Positions 16,266-24,893 of a stretch of 64,000 nucleotides of DNA are shown piece by piece. The stretch covers positions 2,542,001 through 2,606,000 of the forward strand of contig NZ_CP114285.2 of the NCBI RefSeq assembly GCF_027111255.2. The letters run 5' to 3'. The position numbers and the translations under genes are program-made. The DNA is from Flavobacterium flavigenum (lineage in GTDB: Bacteria; Bacteroidota; Bacteroidia; Flavobacteriales; Flavobacteriaceae). Below the pieces are notes generated by a model. The model had not been told where the DNA came from, made no database searches, and saw only the letters and a program-made list of their open reading frames with translations. Every line of letters begins with the position of its first letter. Within the stretch, counting starts at the first letter, position 1.

Positions 16266-16991
16266 ATGAGTGATAGTATTGTCATAATTCCTACCTATAA
16301 CGAAATTGAAAACATAGAAAGTATAGTACGTGCTGTACTTTCGCAACATAAATCTTTTCACCTTTTAATTATCGATGATAATTCTCCTGATCGCACTGCT
16401 GATAAAGTGATTGCGCTTCAGGAAGAATTTCCGGGAAGACTGTTTCTGGAAAAAAGAGCTAAAAAATCTGGTCTTGGTACAGCTTATGTTCATGGTTTCA
16501 AATGGGCTATGGAACGTAAATATGATTTCATTTTTGAAATGGATGCTGATTTTTCACACAACCCAAATGATCTTGAAAAATTGTACAATGCCTGTCATCT
16601 TGGAGGGGCTTCTTTAGCTATTGGGTCACGTTATGTTACAGGAGTAAACGTAGTAAACTGGCCTCTTAGCAGGGTATTGATGTCTTATTTTGCTTCGGTT
16701 TATGTAAAGTTTATTACCGGAATGAAAATTCACGATGCAACAGCAGGTTTTGTGTGTTATAAAAGAGAGGTTCTGGAAAAGATAAATCTCGATAAAATCA
16801 AATTTGTTGGATACGCTTTTCAAATCGAAATGAAATATAGAACTTATTGTGGTAAATTTGAAATAACAGAAGTTCCGATTATTTTTACCGATCGTACAAA
16901 AGGAGTCTCAAAAATGAGCAATGCCATTATTAAAGAAGCAATACTTGGAGTTATTTCGCTTCGATTAAAAAAAATATTCAATACACTATAA
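16266..16991 (+). CDS. Polyprenol monophosphomannose synthase (GT2)
   Basis: The 241-aa GT2 glycosyltransferase has VIIPTYNEIENI at the N-terminus, DDNSPD, the metal-binding EMDADFSHNP and the GSRYVTG stretch typical of dolichyl/polyprenyl-phosphate mannose synthases. It has no membrane helices, like the single-domain Dpm1/Ppm1 enzymes, which make lipid-linked mannose for O-glycosylation or surface glycans. The -7 box TACTTTTG is at 16237-16244. Dihydroorotase follows after 10 nt. Confidence 0.87.
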   Translation: MSDSIVIIPTYNEIENIESIVRAVLSQHKSFHLLIIDDNSPDRTADKVIALQEEFPGRLFLEKRAKKSGLGTAYVHGFKWAMERKYDFIFEMDADFSHNPNDLEKLYNACHLGGASLAIGSRYVTGVNVVNWPLSRVLMSYFASVYVKFITGMKIHDATAGFVCYKREVLEKINLDKIKFVGYAFQIEMKYRTYCGKFEITEVPIIFTDRTKGVSKMSNAIIKEAILGVISLRLKKIFNTL

Positions 16992-17001
16992 ACGAACGGC
17001 G

Positions 17002-18342
17002 ATGAACAGGATTTTAATTAAGAATGCCAAAATTGTAAACGAAGGATCAATTTTTGAAGGTGATGTTTTAATCGAAAACGACTTAATTGTAGAAGTTGCA
17101 GACAGCATCAGTCTAAAATCATCCGATTGTAAAGTAATAGATGCCGAAGGAAATTTTCTGATTCCGGGCGCAATTGACGACCAGGTACATTTTAGGGAAC
17201 CGGGACTTACACATAAAGGGGATATTGAATCGGAGTCGAGAGCTGCCGTAGCAGGAGGAATTACTTCTTTCATCGAACAGCCAAATACAGTTCCGAATGC
17301 TGTTACACAGGAAATTTTAGAAGATAAATACCAAATAGCTTCCCAGAAATCATTCGCTAATTATTCCTTTATGATGGGAGCTACGAATGATAACCTGGAG
17401 GAAGTGTTAAAAACAAATCCTAAAAATGTTGCCGGAATCAAGATTTTCCTGGGGTCTTCAACCGGAAATATGCTGGTTGATAAAGAAGAGACTTTAGAAA
17501 AAATATTTTCGAGTACGCCAATGCTAATTGCGGTTCATTGTGAAGATGAAACCACGATTCAGAATAATTTGGCTGAATTCAAAGAAAAATATGGAGATGA
17601 TATTCCGGTTACGGCGCATAATCTGATCCGTAGTGCAGAAGCTTGTTATATTTCGTCTTCAAAAGCGGTGGCTTTGGCGAAAAAAACAGGAGCCCGTCTG
17701 CATATTTTCCATCTTTCAACCGCGAAAGAAATGGAATTGTTTACGAATAAAATTCCGTTGGAAGATAAAAAAATCACAGCTGAGGTTTGTGTACATCATC
17801 TTTGGTTTACCGATGAAGATTACAAAACTAAAGGAAATTTTATCAAATGGAACCCTGCCGTAAAAACGGATGCAGACAGAAAAGAACTTTGGAAAGCTTT
17901 AAATGATGGCCGTATTGACGTTATTGCAACCGATCATGCACCACATACAAAGGAAGAAAAATTACAATCTTATTTAAAAGCGCCTTCAGGAGGACCTTTA
18001 GTGCAGCATGCTGTTGTTGCAATGTTTGAAGCGTACCATCAGGGGAAAATCACGGTGGAAAAAATCGTAGAGAAAATGTGCCATAACCCTGCGAAGATTT
18101 TTAAAATCGAAAAAAGAGGTTTTATTAAAGCAGGTTATTATGCAGATTTGGTTATTGTAAATCCAGGTTTGCCATGGAGTGTGAAACCAGACAATATATT
18201 GTATAAATGCGGCTGGTCTCCGTTTGAAAATTTTACTTTCAAATCGAGAATTACACATACTTTTGTAAACGGAGAAATGGTTTATAATAATTTTAAAGTA
18301 AAAGACATCCGTGCCGGAAAACGATTATTATTTAACAGATAA
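17002..18342 (+). CDS. pyrC: Dihydroorotase
   Basis: The 446-aa amidohydrolase cyclises carbamoyl-aspartate in pyrimidine synthesis. It shows the metal-binding DDQVHFREPG (HxR type) near residue 60, a KIFLGSSTG stretch (carboxylated lysine region), HCEDE, HIFHLSTA and the catalytic DHAPHTKEEK. These are characteristic of class I dihydroorotases and close to allantoinases; no urate-pathway neighbour is present. It is 10 nt after the mannosyltransferase and 7 nt before the DUF4296 lipoprotein gene. Confidence 0.92.
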   Translation: MNRILIKNAKIVNEGSIFEGDVLIENDLIVEVADSISLKSSDCKVIDAEGNFLIPGAIDDQVHFREPGLTHKGDIESESRAAVAGGITSFIEQPNTVPNAVTQEILEDKYQIASQKSFANYSFMMGATNDNLEEVLKTNPKNVAGIKIFLGSSTGNMLVDKEETLEKIFSSTPMLIAVHCEDETTIQNNLAEFKEKYGDDIPVTAHNLIRSAEACYISSSKAVALAKKTGARLHIFHLSTAKEMELFTNKIPLEDKKITAEVCVHHLWFTDEDYKTKGNFIKWNPAVKTDADRKELWKALNDGRIDVIATDHAPHTKEEKLQSYLKAPSGGPLVQHAVVAMFEAYHQGKITVEKIVEKMCHNPAKIFKIEKRGFIKAGYYADLVIVNPGLPWSVKPDNILYKCGWSPFENFTFKSRITHTFVNGEMVYNNFKVKDIRAGKRLLFNR

Positions 18343-18349
18343 ACTGCAA

Positions 18350-18847
18350 ATGAAGAATTTTGTATTTATAATATTGGTTGTGTTTCTTTCTGTAAGCTGT
18401 AAAAAAGAGCTGGTCAAAGAACCGGCTAAACTTATAGAGAAAGATAAGATGATCGATATAATATATGATTTATCTCTTTTGGAAGCTATAAAATACCAGC
18501 AGCCTTTGTCGCTGGATTCAGTTGCATCTAACCCAACAAAGTTTATTTTTAAAAAATACAAAGTTGACAGTCTGCAATTTGCACAAAGTAACATTTATTA
18601 TGCAGCTGATTATGATAGCTACAAAGAAATGTTTGATGAAATAAATGCGAGGCTGGATAGAGAAAAAAAGAGTACTGAGAAAAAGCTGAAAGCTGAAGAA
18701 AAAAAAGAAAAAGCAAAAAAAGCAGCTGAAGCTAAAAAGAAAAACTTAAATGAAACTCCTAAAGATTCTGTCAAAAAGAAAGTAATTAAAAAAGCTGACA
18801 TCGATTCTATAAAAAGAAAGAGAAGTCTTCAGCATAAAGGATTATAA
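18350..18847 (+). CDS. DUF4296 lipoprotein
   Basis: The ATG at 18350 gives MKNFVFIILVVFLSVSC, a lipoprotein signal with the lipidated Cys at residue 17. An in-frame ATG at 18311 would overlap pyrC and precede the signal. The domain has MIDIIYDLSLLEAIKY and the YKVDSLQFAQSNIYYAAD pattern typical of DUF4296. It ends in a Lys/Ala/Glu-rich, probably coiled tail. Function is unknown. Its last six bases overlap the convergent epimerase gene. Confidence 0.85.
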   Translation: MKNFVFIILVVFLSVSCKKELVKEPAKLIEKDKMIDIIYDLSLLEAIKYQQPLSLDSVASNPTKFIFKKYKVDSLQFAQSNIYYAADYDSYKEMFDEINARLDREKKSTEKKLKAEEKKEKAKKAAEAKKKNLNETPKDSVKKKVIKKADIDSIKRKRSLQHKGL

Positions 18848-19843
18848 TTTCGATGCTTCTTTTATGTATTCATGCACATCCAGAAAAACCGTTCCCAGAG
18901 CGGTTTTTATTTTTTCATTCGAATACAGATTTTTAGAATAAGAAGCTTTTGCAGTGGCTTTTGTAAGGCTTCTTTTTTGAAAGAACAGAGTTGAAAAGAT
19001 ACTGTCTGCAATCCAAAGAAGATTCATAAATATTGGTTTGGCGTGAATTGTTGGTTTTTTTACTTTTAAAACTTCAGCAAGCGTGTTCAGAATATCCCTG
19101 AACACAATATTGTCAGCAATTACCGTAAAACGTTCATTTTTTATATTGCTTTTCATGAGCTCAAAAGCTACTCTTACAACATCATTTATAGTGATAAATC
19201 CGCTTTTTCCAAGGGTGTAGAATGAAAGTCCTTTACTTACTTTTAGATACAGTTCATTACTTCCGTGTTCAAAAATTGATTTTGTAGCAACGGGAGCTAA
19301 AATAACGCCGGGATTTACAATAATGACATCTAAGCCTTCCTGAACGCCTCTCCAGACTTCCATTTCGGCACCGTATTTTGAAATAGCGTAGTCGCTGTGT
19401 GGTTTTTCCGGATTCCAGTCAGTTTCTTCAGTGATATAAGTTTCATGTGGCTGTAAATCTCCCAAAGCAGCAATAGAACTTACGAAACAGAATTTCTTTA
19501 CATCTTTTGCTAAAGAAAAATTAACCATATTGGCAGTTCCTTCGATATTGGTTTTTCGAAGTGCATCCTCATCTTTTGGATCAAAAGAAATAAGGGCAGC
19601 GCAATGATAAACGTGTTCTATATTGATGAAAGCAGTCTCAAGGGAAGGAACGTCTAATATATCGGCTTCAAGCCAATTGATTTTTTCGAATAAATCGCCT
19701 TTTTTATACAATTCAAAAACCGATTTTGTTTTTTGGATATTGTTTTGGCTGCGATAAATAGCCCTGACATTTTCTCCATTTTCAATCAAATGAAGCAATA
19801 AATGTGCGCCAACTAAACCGGTTCCTCCTGTTACTAATACCAT
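18842..19843 (-). CDS. NAD-dependent epimerase/dehydratase family protein
   Basis: The 333-aa extended short-chain dehydrogenase has the Rossmann motif TGGTGLVGAHL at residues 5-15 and HVYHCAALISF. The catalytic pair lies in FVSSIAALG (Ser) and HSDYAISKYGAE (YxxxK). The C-terminal half varies and fits sugar, dihydroflavonol-like or sterol-like substrates. The true substrate cannot be read. It converges with the DUF4296 gene and is divergent from tyrS. Confidence 0.85.
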   Translation of the reverse strand: MVLVTGGTGLVGAHLLLHLIENGENVRAIYRSQNNIQKTKSVFELYKKGDLFEKINWLEADILDVPSLETAFINIEHVYHCAALISFDPKDEDALRKTNIEGTANMVNFSLAKDVKKFCFVSSIAALGDLQPHETYITEETDWNPEKPHSDYAISKYGAEMEVWRGVQEGLDVIIVNPGVILAPVATKSIFEHGSNELYLKVSKGLSFYTLGKSGFITINDVVRVAFELMKSNIKNERFTVIADNIVFRDILNTLAEVLKVKKPTIHAKPIFMNLLWIADSIFSTLFFQKRSLTKATAKASYSKNLYSNEKIKTALGTVFLDVHEYIKEASKL

Positions 19844-20135
19844 TTTGTAAATATACTGTTTTGGGTCAAAGTTACAAAGTTACAAAGATGCAAAGGCTCA
19901 AAGTTTTTTTACTCCAAATTACATTTATTTCCCTGTTGGTGCAGTTCTAATCACTGTAATCCCTTACGGTCTTATTTTTACAAAACAGAAACGAAATGTA
20001 AACAGCCCTTGAAAAAATTGGAATTTAGAATTTTTTAAGGCATGGAATTTAAAATTTATTGAGTTTTGAAACTGAGTTTTGAAACTGAGTTTTGACATTG
20101 TCATTGCTTTTTGAATTTGCCATTGCCATTGTTTT
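19844..20135. other. Gene-free stretch with simple repeats
   Basis: The gap between the divergent epimerase and tyrS genes has no supportable ORF. It holds GTTACAAAGTTACAAAGATGC at 19875-19890, a 13-bp tandem repeat (20060-20098) and many CATTG words leading into the tyrS promoter. Confidence 0.6.
20060..20098. repeat. 13-bp tandem repeat, three copies
   Basis: TGAGTTTTGAAAC occurs at 20060-20072 and 20073-20085, followed by the variant TGAGTTTTGACAT at 20086-20098. Confidence 0.85.
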
Positions 20136-20166
20136 TTGCCATTGAAATTGATATTGATTACATTTG
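20136..20166 (+). promoter_or_regulatory. tyrS promoter
   Basis: TTG (20136-20138), 20 nt, TACATTTG (20159-20166): a perfect match to the Bacteroidota consensus. Transcription would begin about 11 nt before the tyrS ATG at 20184. Confidence 0.75.
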
Positions 20167-20183
20167 CGCAAAAATATTTTAAA

Positions 20184-21479
20184 ATGAAGAATCTAGTTGA
20201 AGAATTAAAGTGGCGCGGTTTGTACCATGATAGCATGCCAGGAACGGAAGAACAATTGCTAAAAGAGGTAACATCGGCTTATATTGGTTTTGATCCAACG
20301 GCAGATTCGCTGCATATTGGCAGTATGGTTCAGATTATTTTATTGGTTCATTTAAAGAATTTTGGTCATCAGCCTGTTGCTTTGGTGGGTGGTGCGACCG
20401 GAATGATTGGTGATCCATCCGGAAAATCTGATGAAAGAAATCTGTTGAACGAAGAAACTTTAGCTAAAAATGTTGCCGGAATCAAAAGTGTTCTGTCGCG
20501 TTTTTTAGATTTTAATTCAAATGAACCAAACGGACCAATCATGGTAAATAACTATGACTGGATGAAAGAGTTCTCGTTTATTGATTTTGCCCGTGAAGTT
20601 GGAAAACGTATTACGGTAAATTATATGATGGCGAAGGATTCTGTTAAAAAGAGAATTAACGGAGAAGGTGAAGGAATGTCTTTCACAGAATTCACCTACC
20701 AACTGATTCAGGGATACGATTTTTATCATTTATATAAAAACAACAACTGCCTTTTGCAAATGGGAGGTTCTGACCAATGGGGAAATATTACCACAGGTAC
20801 AGAATTAGTGCGCAGAATGGGCGGAGAAAATGCGAAAGCTTTTGCATTGACAACGCCTTTAATTACAAAAGCAGACGGATCTAAATTCGGAAAGTCTGAA
20901 GGAGGAAATGTATGGCTGGATGCTGATAAAACTTCGGTATATAAATTTTACCAGTTTTGGGTAAATGCTACTGATGCTGATGCGGAAAAATACATTAAAA
21001 TCTTTACTTTTTTAGATAAAGAAACAATAGAAGCTTTGATTGCAGAACATCAGGCAGCACCGCATTTAAGAGTTTTGCAAAAGAAATTAGCTGAAGAAAT
21101 CACTATTTTTGTTCACAGCAAAGAAGAATTAGAAAAAGCGATTCAGGCTTCGAATATCTTGTTCGGGAATTCAACTGCGGATGATTTAAAGAAATTGGAT
21201 GAAAAAACCTTTTTAGAAGTTTTTGACGGAGTTCCGCAAGCCGAAATTGCAAAAGCTGATCTTGAAAATGGTTTAGACATTATCACTGTTTTAAATGAAA
21301 AAACAGGTTTCTTTAAATCAAATGGAGAAGCGAGAAGAGCTTTAACAGCTAATTCTATTTCGGTTAACAGAGAAAAAATAAAAGAAGATTTTGTTTTGAC
21401 AGTAAATGATTTAATCAACAATCAGTTTGTGTTATTGCAAAGCGGTAAGAAAAATTATTTTGTGATTCGAATTATTTAG
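20184..21479 (+). CDS. tyrS: Tyrosine--tRNA ligase
   Basis: The 431-aa class I synthetase charges tRNA-Tyr. It has a HIGH-like LHIGS near residue 47, the KMSKS-equivalent KFGKSEGG near residue 236, and a C-terminal S4 RNA-binding domain (about 360-431). I use the ATG at 20184; the open frame upstream contains the promoter itself. No T-box or leader peptide is visible. A terminator follows at 21511-21540. Confidence 0.96.
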   Translation: MKNLVEELKWRGLYHDSMPGTEEQLLKEVTSAYIGFDPTADSLHIGSMVQIILLVHLKNFGHQPVALVGGATGMIGDPSGKSDERNLLNEETLAKNVAGIKSVLSRFLDFNSNEPNGPIMVNNYDWMKEFSFIDFAREVGKRITVNYMMAKDSVKKRINGEGEGMSFTEFTYQLIQGYDFYHLYKNNNCLLQMGGSDQWGNITTGTELVRRMGGENAKAFALTTPLITKADGSKFGKSEGGNVWLDADKTSVYKFYQFWVNATDADAEKYIKIFTFLDKETIEALIAEHQAAPHLRVLQKKLAEEITIFVHSKEELEKAIQASNILFGNSTADDLKKLDEKTFLEVFDGVPQAEIAKADLENGLDIITVLNEKTGFFKSNGEARRALTANSISVNREKIKEDFVLTVNDLINNQFVLLQSGKKNYFVIRII

Positions 21480-21510
21480 TTCTTATTCAGAAAACTTAAT
21501 TAAAAATATA

Positions 21511-21540
21511 AAAAGCATCAGCGGTAGCCGATGCTTTTTC
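21511..21540 (+). terminator. tyrS terminator
   Basis: AAAAGCATC pairs with GATGCTTTT and a T-rich tail follows, 31 nt after the tyrS stop. Confidence 0.8.
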
Positions 21541-21557
21541 GTTTTAGTGAATATTTT

Positions 21558-23231
21558 TTATTTAATAACTTTTCGGGTTTCATTTTTAGATTTAATCATA
21601 TAAATACCGCTTTTTAACGAATCTAATGATTTGTTTTCTTCTTCTTCAGAGCTAACTTCTTTTGTTAAAACTTTTTGACCTTGGAAATTATAAACATTAA
21701 TAGAATAGGGTTGCTTAACCTCTTCAGCTTCTAATTTGGATTGTACTATTTTTCCAAAAGGATTATAGAAAGTTACAGGTATGGCAGTCACGTTATTATT
21801 TTCATTTGATTCAGCATTTGTTTTAGAGTCATCAACTGAAATAAGAATGTTTCTGTTTCCGGTAAATGTTGTGCCGATATTACCAAAATCAGAAGAGAAA
21901 ATTGTTTTCGATACTGTAATTGAAGCTCCTGGGTTTATTGCGTTTATTGTGATACTACCTGCAGTAGATTTTAAATCAGCTGTGTCAATAATACCGTCAG
22001 TTGATAAATAAAACTGAAGGTTTGTAGGAGTCGATGCAGCGTTTCCAGTATTTTTAATGGTTATTGCCTGTAAATTGATACTTCCGGATTGATTGCTTAT
22101 AGTGTGTCTTCTGTTTCCTAAATCACTTAGTGCTGCGGGACAATCAAAACAATTACTAAAAACAATTGTATTATTTCGATCGATAACTAAATCCGGTTTT
22201 CCTGTTGGATTTGGGTTTGGATTTGTTGGAGATGTCCCATCTTTTATAACTATTTTATAAGGTGACGACACAATATTATTGTATCCATTAAAATCTTCAG
22301 TGTTAGTTATTCTCATAGTTAGATAATACTGACCGTTGCTAATAGTATTAGGGACAGTATAAACCACACTTGCAGTATAGCTATTATTTGCATTTGAAGG
22401 CGTGACCCACTGAGTAGCGGTAAGTAGTTGTGTATCGTCACTACCATCTGTATAATTGCTTGATTTTGAAAGATAAAATGTAAGTGTAGTAGTGGCACTT
22501 TGAATATTTGTACCTATATTTCTTATTGTAAAAGTTGCTGATTTTATTGAACCTCTATAGAGCTCTTCATAAGTAGATGGAGTAACTGCTACAGCTTGCA
22601 AGTCGGGTTTTTGACAGTTAAATGCAACAATAGAAAAAAGTGAATTACTGTCTGTAGAGTCTACTTCATAATCTGCATCACCGCTTTCTACACTTGCCCC
22701 ATCAATTAAATAATAATTAGCACCTTTGCCAAAATCCATAAAACAAACATCACCTGAAGCTAACGATTTTGCTATTTTAATATTTACCATTTCTCTGGTA
22801 TTATTAACTGTTAAGTTCGAACAAAAGTTATTTTGAGCCTCTTGCAATGTTGATCCTAATAAAATAGGTCTTATGTATTTCCAAGATAAAGAATTACATA
22901 AATCAGTAATTGGTGCGCCAAAGTCTATAGGAGTATATATATCTATTCCTCTTTCATAAGGAATATCATCTGTATATTTTACTCTGTAATATCTTGTACC
23001 CTCACCTAAACCTAAGTCAATTTTATATATATTACCTACTTTTAGTTTGTAATTTTGTTTTAAATTTAATTCTATAACTCGTAAAGGACTGAAGTGATGA
23101 GTGCATTCAATTGAAATAGCCCATTCTATATTGGGTCCCAAATCTTCTAGATCGTGATACCTGTAATCTGGATTCTGTGACCATCCAATTAAGGTTAAAA
23201 AGCAAAATAATACTAAAGTAATTTTCTTCAT
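21558..23231 (-). CDS. Secreted protein with CARDB repeats and T9SS type A sorting domain
   Basis: The 557-aa protein has a signal peptide (MKKITLVLFCFLTLIGWSQ). A cysteine-containing N-terminal region (about 20-210) follows. Two CARDB-like beta domains start KPDLQAV (about 215) and KPDLVID (about 345), separated by a Pro/Asn/Thr linker. The last ~70 residues are a type IX sorting domain (INVYNFQGQKVL, then SGIYMIKSKNETRKVIK). It is therefore exported through the T9SS and anchored or released. CARDB modules are adhesion-like; the N-terminal domain is not recognised. Confidence 0.82.
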   Translation of the reverse strand: MKKITLVLFCFLTLIGWSQNPDYRYHDLEDLGPNIEWAISIECTHHFSPLRVIELNLKQNYKLKVGNIYKIDLGLGEGTRYYRVKYTDDIPYERGIDIYTPIDFGAPITDLCNSLSWKYIRPILLGSTLQEAQNNFCSNLTVNNTREMVNIKIAKSLASGDVCFMDFGKGANYYLIDGASVESGDADYEVDSTDSNSLFSIVAFNCQKPDLQAVAVTPSTYEELYRGSIKSATFTIRNIGTNIQSATTTLTFYLSKSSNYTDGSDDTQLLTATQWVTPSNANNSYTASVVYTVPNTISNGQYYLTMRITNTEDFNGYNNIVSSPYKIVIKDGTSPTNPNPNPTGKPDLVIDRNNTIVFSNCFDCPAALSDLGNRRHTISNQSGSINLQAITIKNTGNAASTPTNLQFYLSTDGIIDTADLKSTAGSITINAINPGASITVSKTIFSSDFGNIGTTFTGNRNILISVDDSKTNAESNENNNVTAIPVTFYNPFGKIVQSKLEAEEVKQPYSINVYNFQGQKVLTKEVSSEEEENKSLDSLKSGIYMIKSKNETRKVIK

Positions 23232-23378
23232 GATTTTATATTTAAAATTTTATTTAAAAGTAATTTTAAAATATAAATCCAGTATTTTTCGTATATTAAT
23301 TGTAGGTTAATAAATTACGTATATTCTTACTAATTATGTAAAATAGAAGTAAGAGACAAAGAAACAAAGAAAGATTGC

Positions 23379-24359
23379 TTACAGTACCATCAAATTACAG
23401 CCACGAATATCAGAATTATCAAAACGTCCCAATACCTCGAAAGAGTTGTTGGGATTTTTTTTGCCTAAATCCTGTGTGGCGATAAATGAACAGGAATTGA
23501 TATTGGCTAAATCAATCACATTGATTCCACCTGTTTTTCCGTCTTTCACATATGTTAGCGCATCTTCGGGATCACGCATGAGAACATGCATCCAGGAAGG
23601 ACATTCGAAAACGCCTTCACCTAAAGAGTAAGCCTGCGCCAAAAGTTCGGTCATACCATATTCTGAATGAATTGAAGAAACGCCAAAGCCTTTACAAAGC
23701 TGTTCATGCAGTTCTTCGCGAATCATTTCTTTACGTTTGCCTTTCATTCCGCCGGTTTCCATAATAATGGTATTTTGAAGACTGAATTGATGTTTTTCAA
23801 TTAAATCTAATAAAGCATATGTAACGCCAATCAAAATCACATTCTGGCCTGATTCATCCAATGCAGTCAGCTTTTTAATCAGGTCGTCGTGGTTGTGTAA
23901 ATAAAACCCGCTTTCAGGCTGATTGGATAGTTTTATTAAGTCTTCGACCATATAAATTAACGAAGAGCCATCTCGTTCTAAATAAGATGGTAAAAGGGCT
24001 AAAACAACGTAGTCTTCGATATTGCCGTAAAATTGTGAAAAGCCTTTTCGGTAGCTTTCTTCATATAGGGAAACGTCCGAAACCAAATGCCGGCTCGTAA
24101 CCATTTCGGTAGTACCGCTACTGGTAAAAGTTACCTGAGGGAAATCAGAATTTGAAACTACTTCGTGGCTTTTGAAAAACTGAATCGGTAGAAACGGAAT
24201 TTTTTCCAGAGATTTTACCTGTTGCGGATTTATGTTTAAAAAATCACAGAAATTACGATATACTTTATTGTTTTCATATTGAAAACGAAACACCTTAAGT
24301 GCTATTTTTTCAAATTGTTTCTGACTTGAGATGGTAAATATATTGTTGGCTGTAATCAA
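23379..24359 (-). CDS. LuxE/PaaK-like acyl-activating protein
   Basis: The protein resembles LuxE acyl-protein synthetases and the AMP-forming phenylacetyl-CoA ligase group. It has LPIQFFKSHEV, the nucleotide-binding TFTSSGTTEM near residue 95, and METGGMKGKRKEM with SEYGMTELLAQAYS. I start at TTG 24359 (then ITANNIFTISS). The only upstream ATG (24419) lies inside the terminator hairpin of the previous gene, and TACCTTTG (24378-24371) is a perfect -7 box between them. The enzyme probably activates a carboxylic acid, perhaps for surface lipid or pigment synthesis. Confidence 0.72.
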   Translation of the reverse strand: MITANNIFTISSQKQFEKIALKVFRFQYENNKVYRNFCDFLNINPQQVKSLEKIPFLPIQFFKSHEVVSNSDFPQVTFTSSGTTEMVTSRHLVSDVSLYEESYRKGFSQFYGNIEDYVVLALLPSYLERDGSSLIYMVEDLIKLSNQPESGFYLHNHDDLIKKLTALDESGQNVILIGVTYALLDLIEKHQFSLQNTIIMETGGMKGKRKEMIREELHEQLCKGFGVSSIHSEYGMTELLAQAYSLGEGVFECPSWMHVLMRDPEDALTYVKDGKTGGINVIDLANINSCSFIATQDLGKKNPNNSFEVLGRFDNSDIRGCNLMVL

Positions 24360-24410
24360 AACTTTTTTTGTGCAAAGGTATAAATTATTGTAGGTGTAAG
24401 GATAATAAAA

Positions 24411-24431
24411 AAGCTCCAAATTATGGAGCTT
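24411..24431 (-). terminator. Terminator of the small T9SS protein gene
   Basis: AAGCTCCA pairs with TGGAGCTT, and the minus strand continues into six Ts. It lies 22 nt after the stop codon at 24453. Confidence 0.8.
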
Positions 24432-24452
24432 TATATGTGCATTTTCTATGGT

Positions 24453-24788
24453 TTATCGAACAATTAATTTTCGCGTTGCCGAATTGCCTTGTTCACTTAT
24501 TTTTATGATGTAAACTCCTGGTGTGAGATCAGGAATGCTAAGTTCTTTTGAAGTCAAATGTGTCTGAAGTACTTTTTTTCCTAAAACATCAAAAATTATA
24601 ATTTCTTTTTCAAGATCATTTTTGGAAGTAATATATACTTTCCCATTTAACACAGGGTTAGGGTACAAGCTCAACCCCTCTATAGGAGCCCCCTGAGTTT
24701 TAGGCGTTGGTTTACTGTCCTGAGCTGAGACGCTTACAGTAAAGAAAAAAGCCAGTAAGAAAGTAATATAAAAGTAATTTTTTGCCAT
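24453..24788 (-). CDS. Minimal T9SS type A sorting-domain protein
   Basis: The 111-aa protein is a signal peptide (to VSVSAQ, residue 22), a linker of about 15 residues, and a complete type A sorting domain (LSLYPNPVLNGKVYI ... IIIFDVLGKKVLQ ... LTPGVYIIKISE). There is no cargo domain. T9SS sorting domains normally guide a large N-terminal passenger, so this is a bare tag. It is monocistronic, with its own terminator. Confidence 0.88.
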   Translation of the reverse strand: MAKNYFYITFLLAFFFTVSVSAQDSKPTPKTQGAPIEGLSLYPNPVLNGKVYITSKNDLEKEIIIFDVLGKKVLQTHLTSKELSIPDLTPGVYIIKISEQGNSATRKLIVR

Positions 24789-24846
24789 CGCATGATTTTA
24801 GATAAGTAAATATACAAAAAAGTTTTCAAAAATTACACCAAAAAAA

Positions 24847-24870
24847 AACATCCTAAGTATTTAGGATGTT
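24847..24870 (-). terminator. Terminator after the beta-helix lipoprotein gene
   Basis: AACATCCTAA pairs with TTAGGATGTT (10 bp, loop of 4), with an A8 tract on the plus strand, which is a U-tract for minus-strand transcripts. Confidence 0.85.
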
Positions 24871-24893
24871 TTTAACATTATATTTTAAGTGAA

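Noticed and set aside
19925-19963. Minus-strand fragment reading GITVIRTAPTGK then stop, like the end of a gene
   Set aside because: It is only 12 codons, preceded by a stop, and no further coding sequence is upstream; not enough to call a pseudogene.
24360-24419. ATG start of the LuxE-like gene at 24419
   Set aside because: The codon lies inside the terminator hairpin of the preceding gene and upstream of a perfect -7 box.
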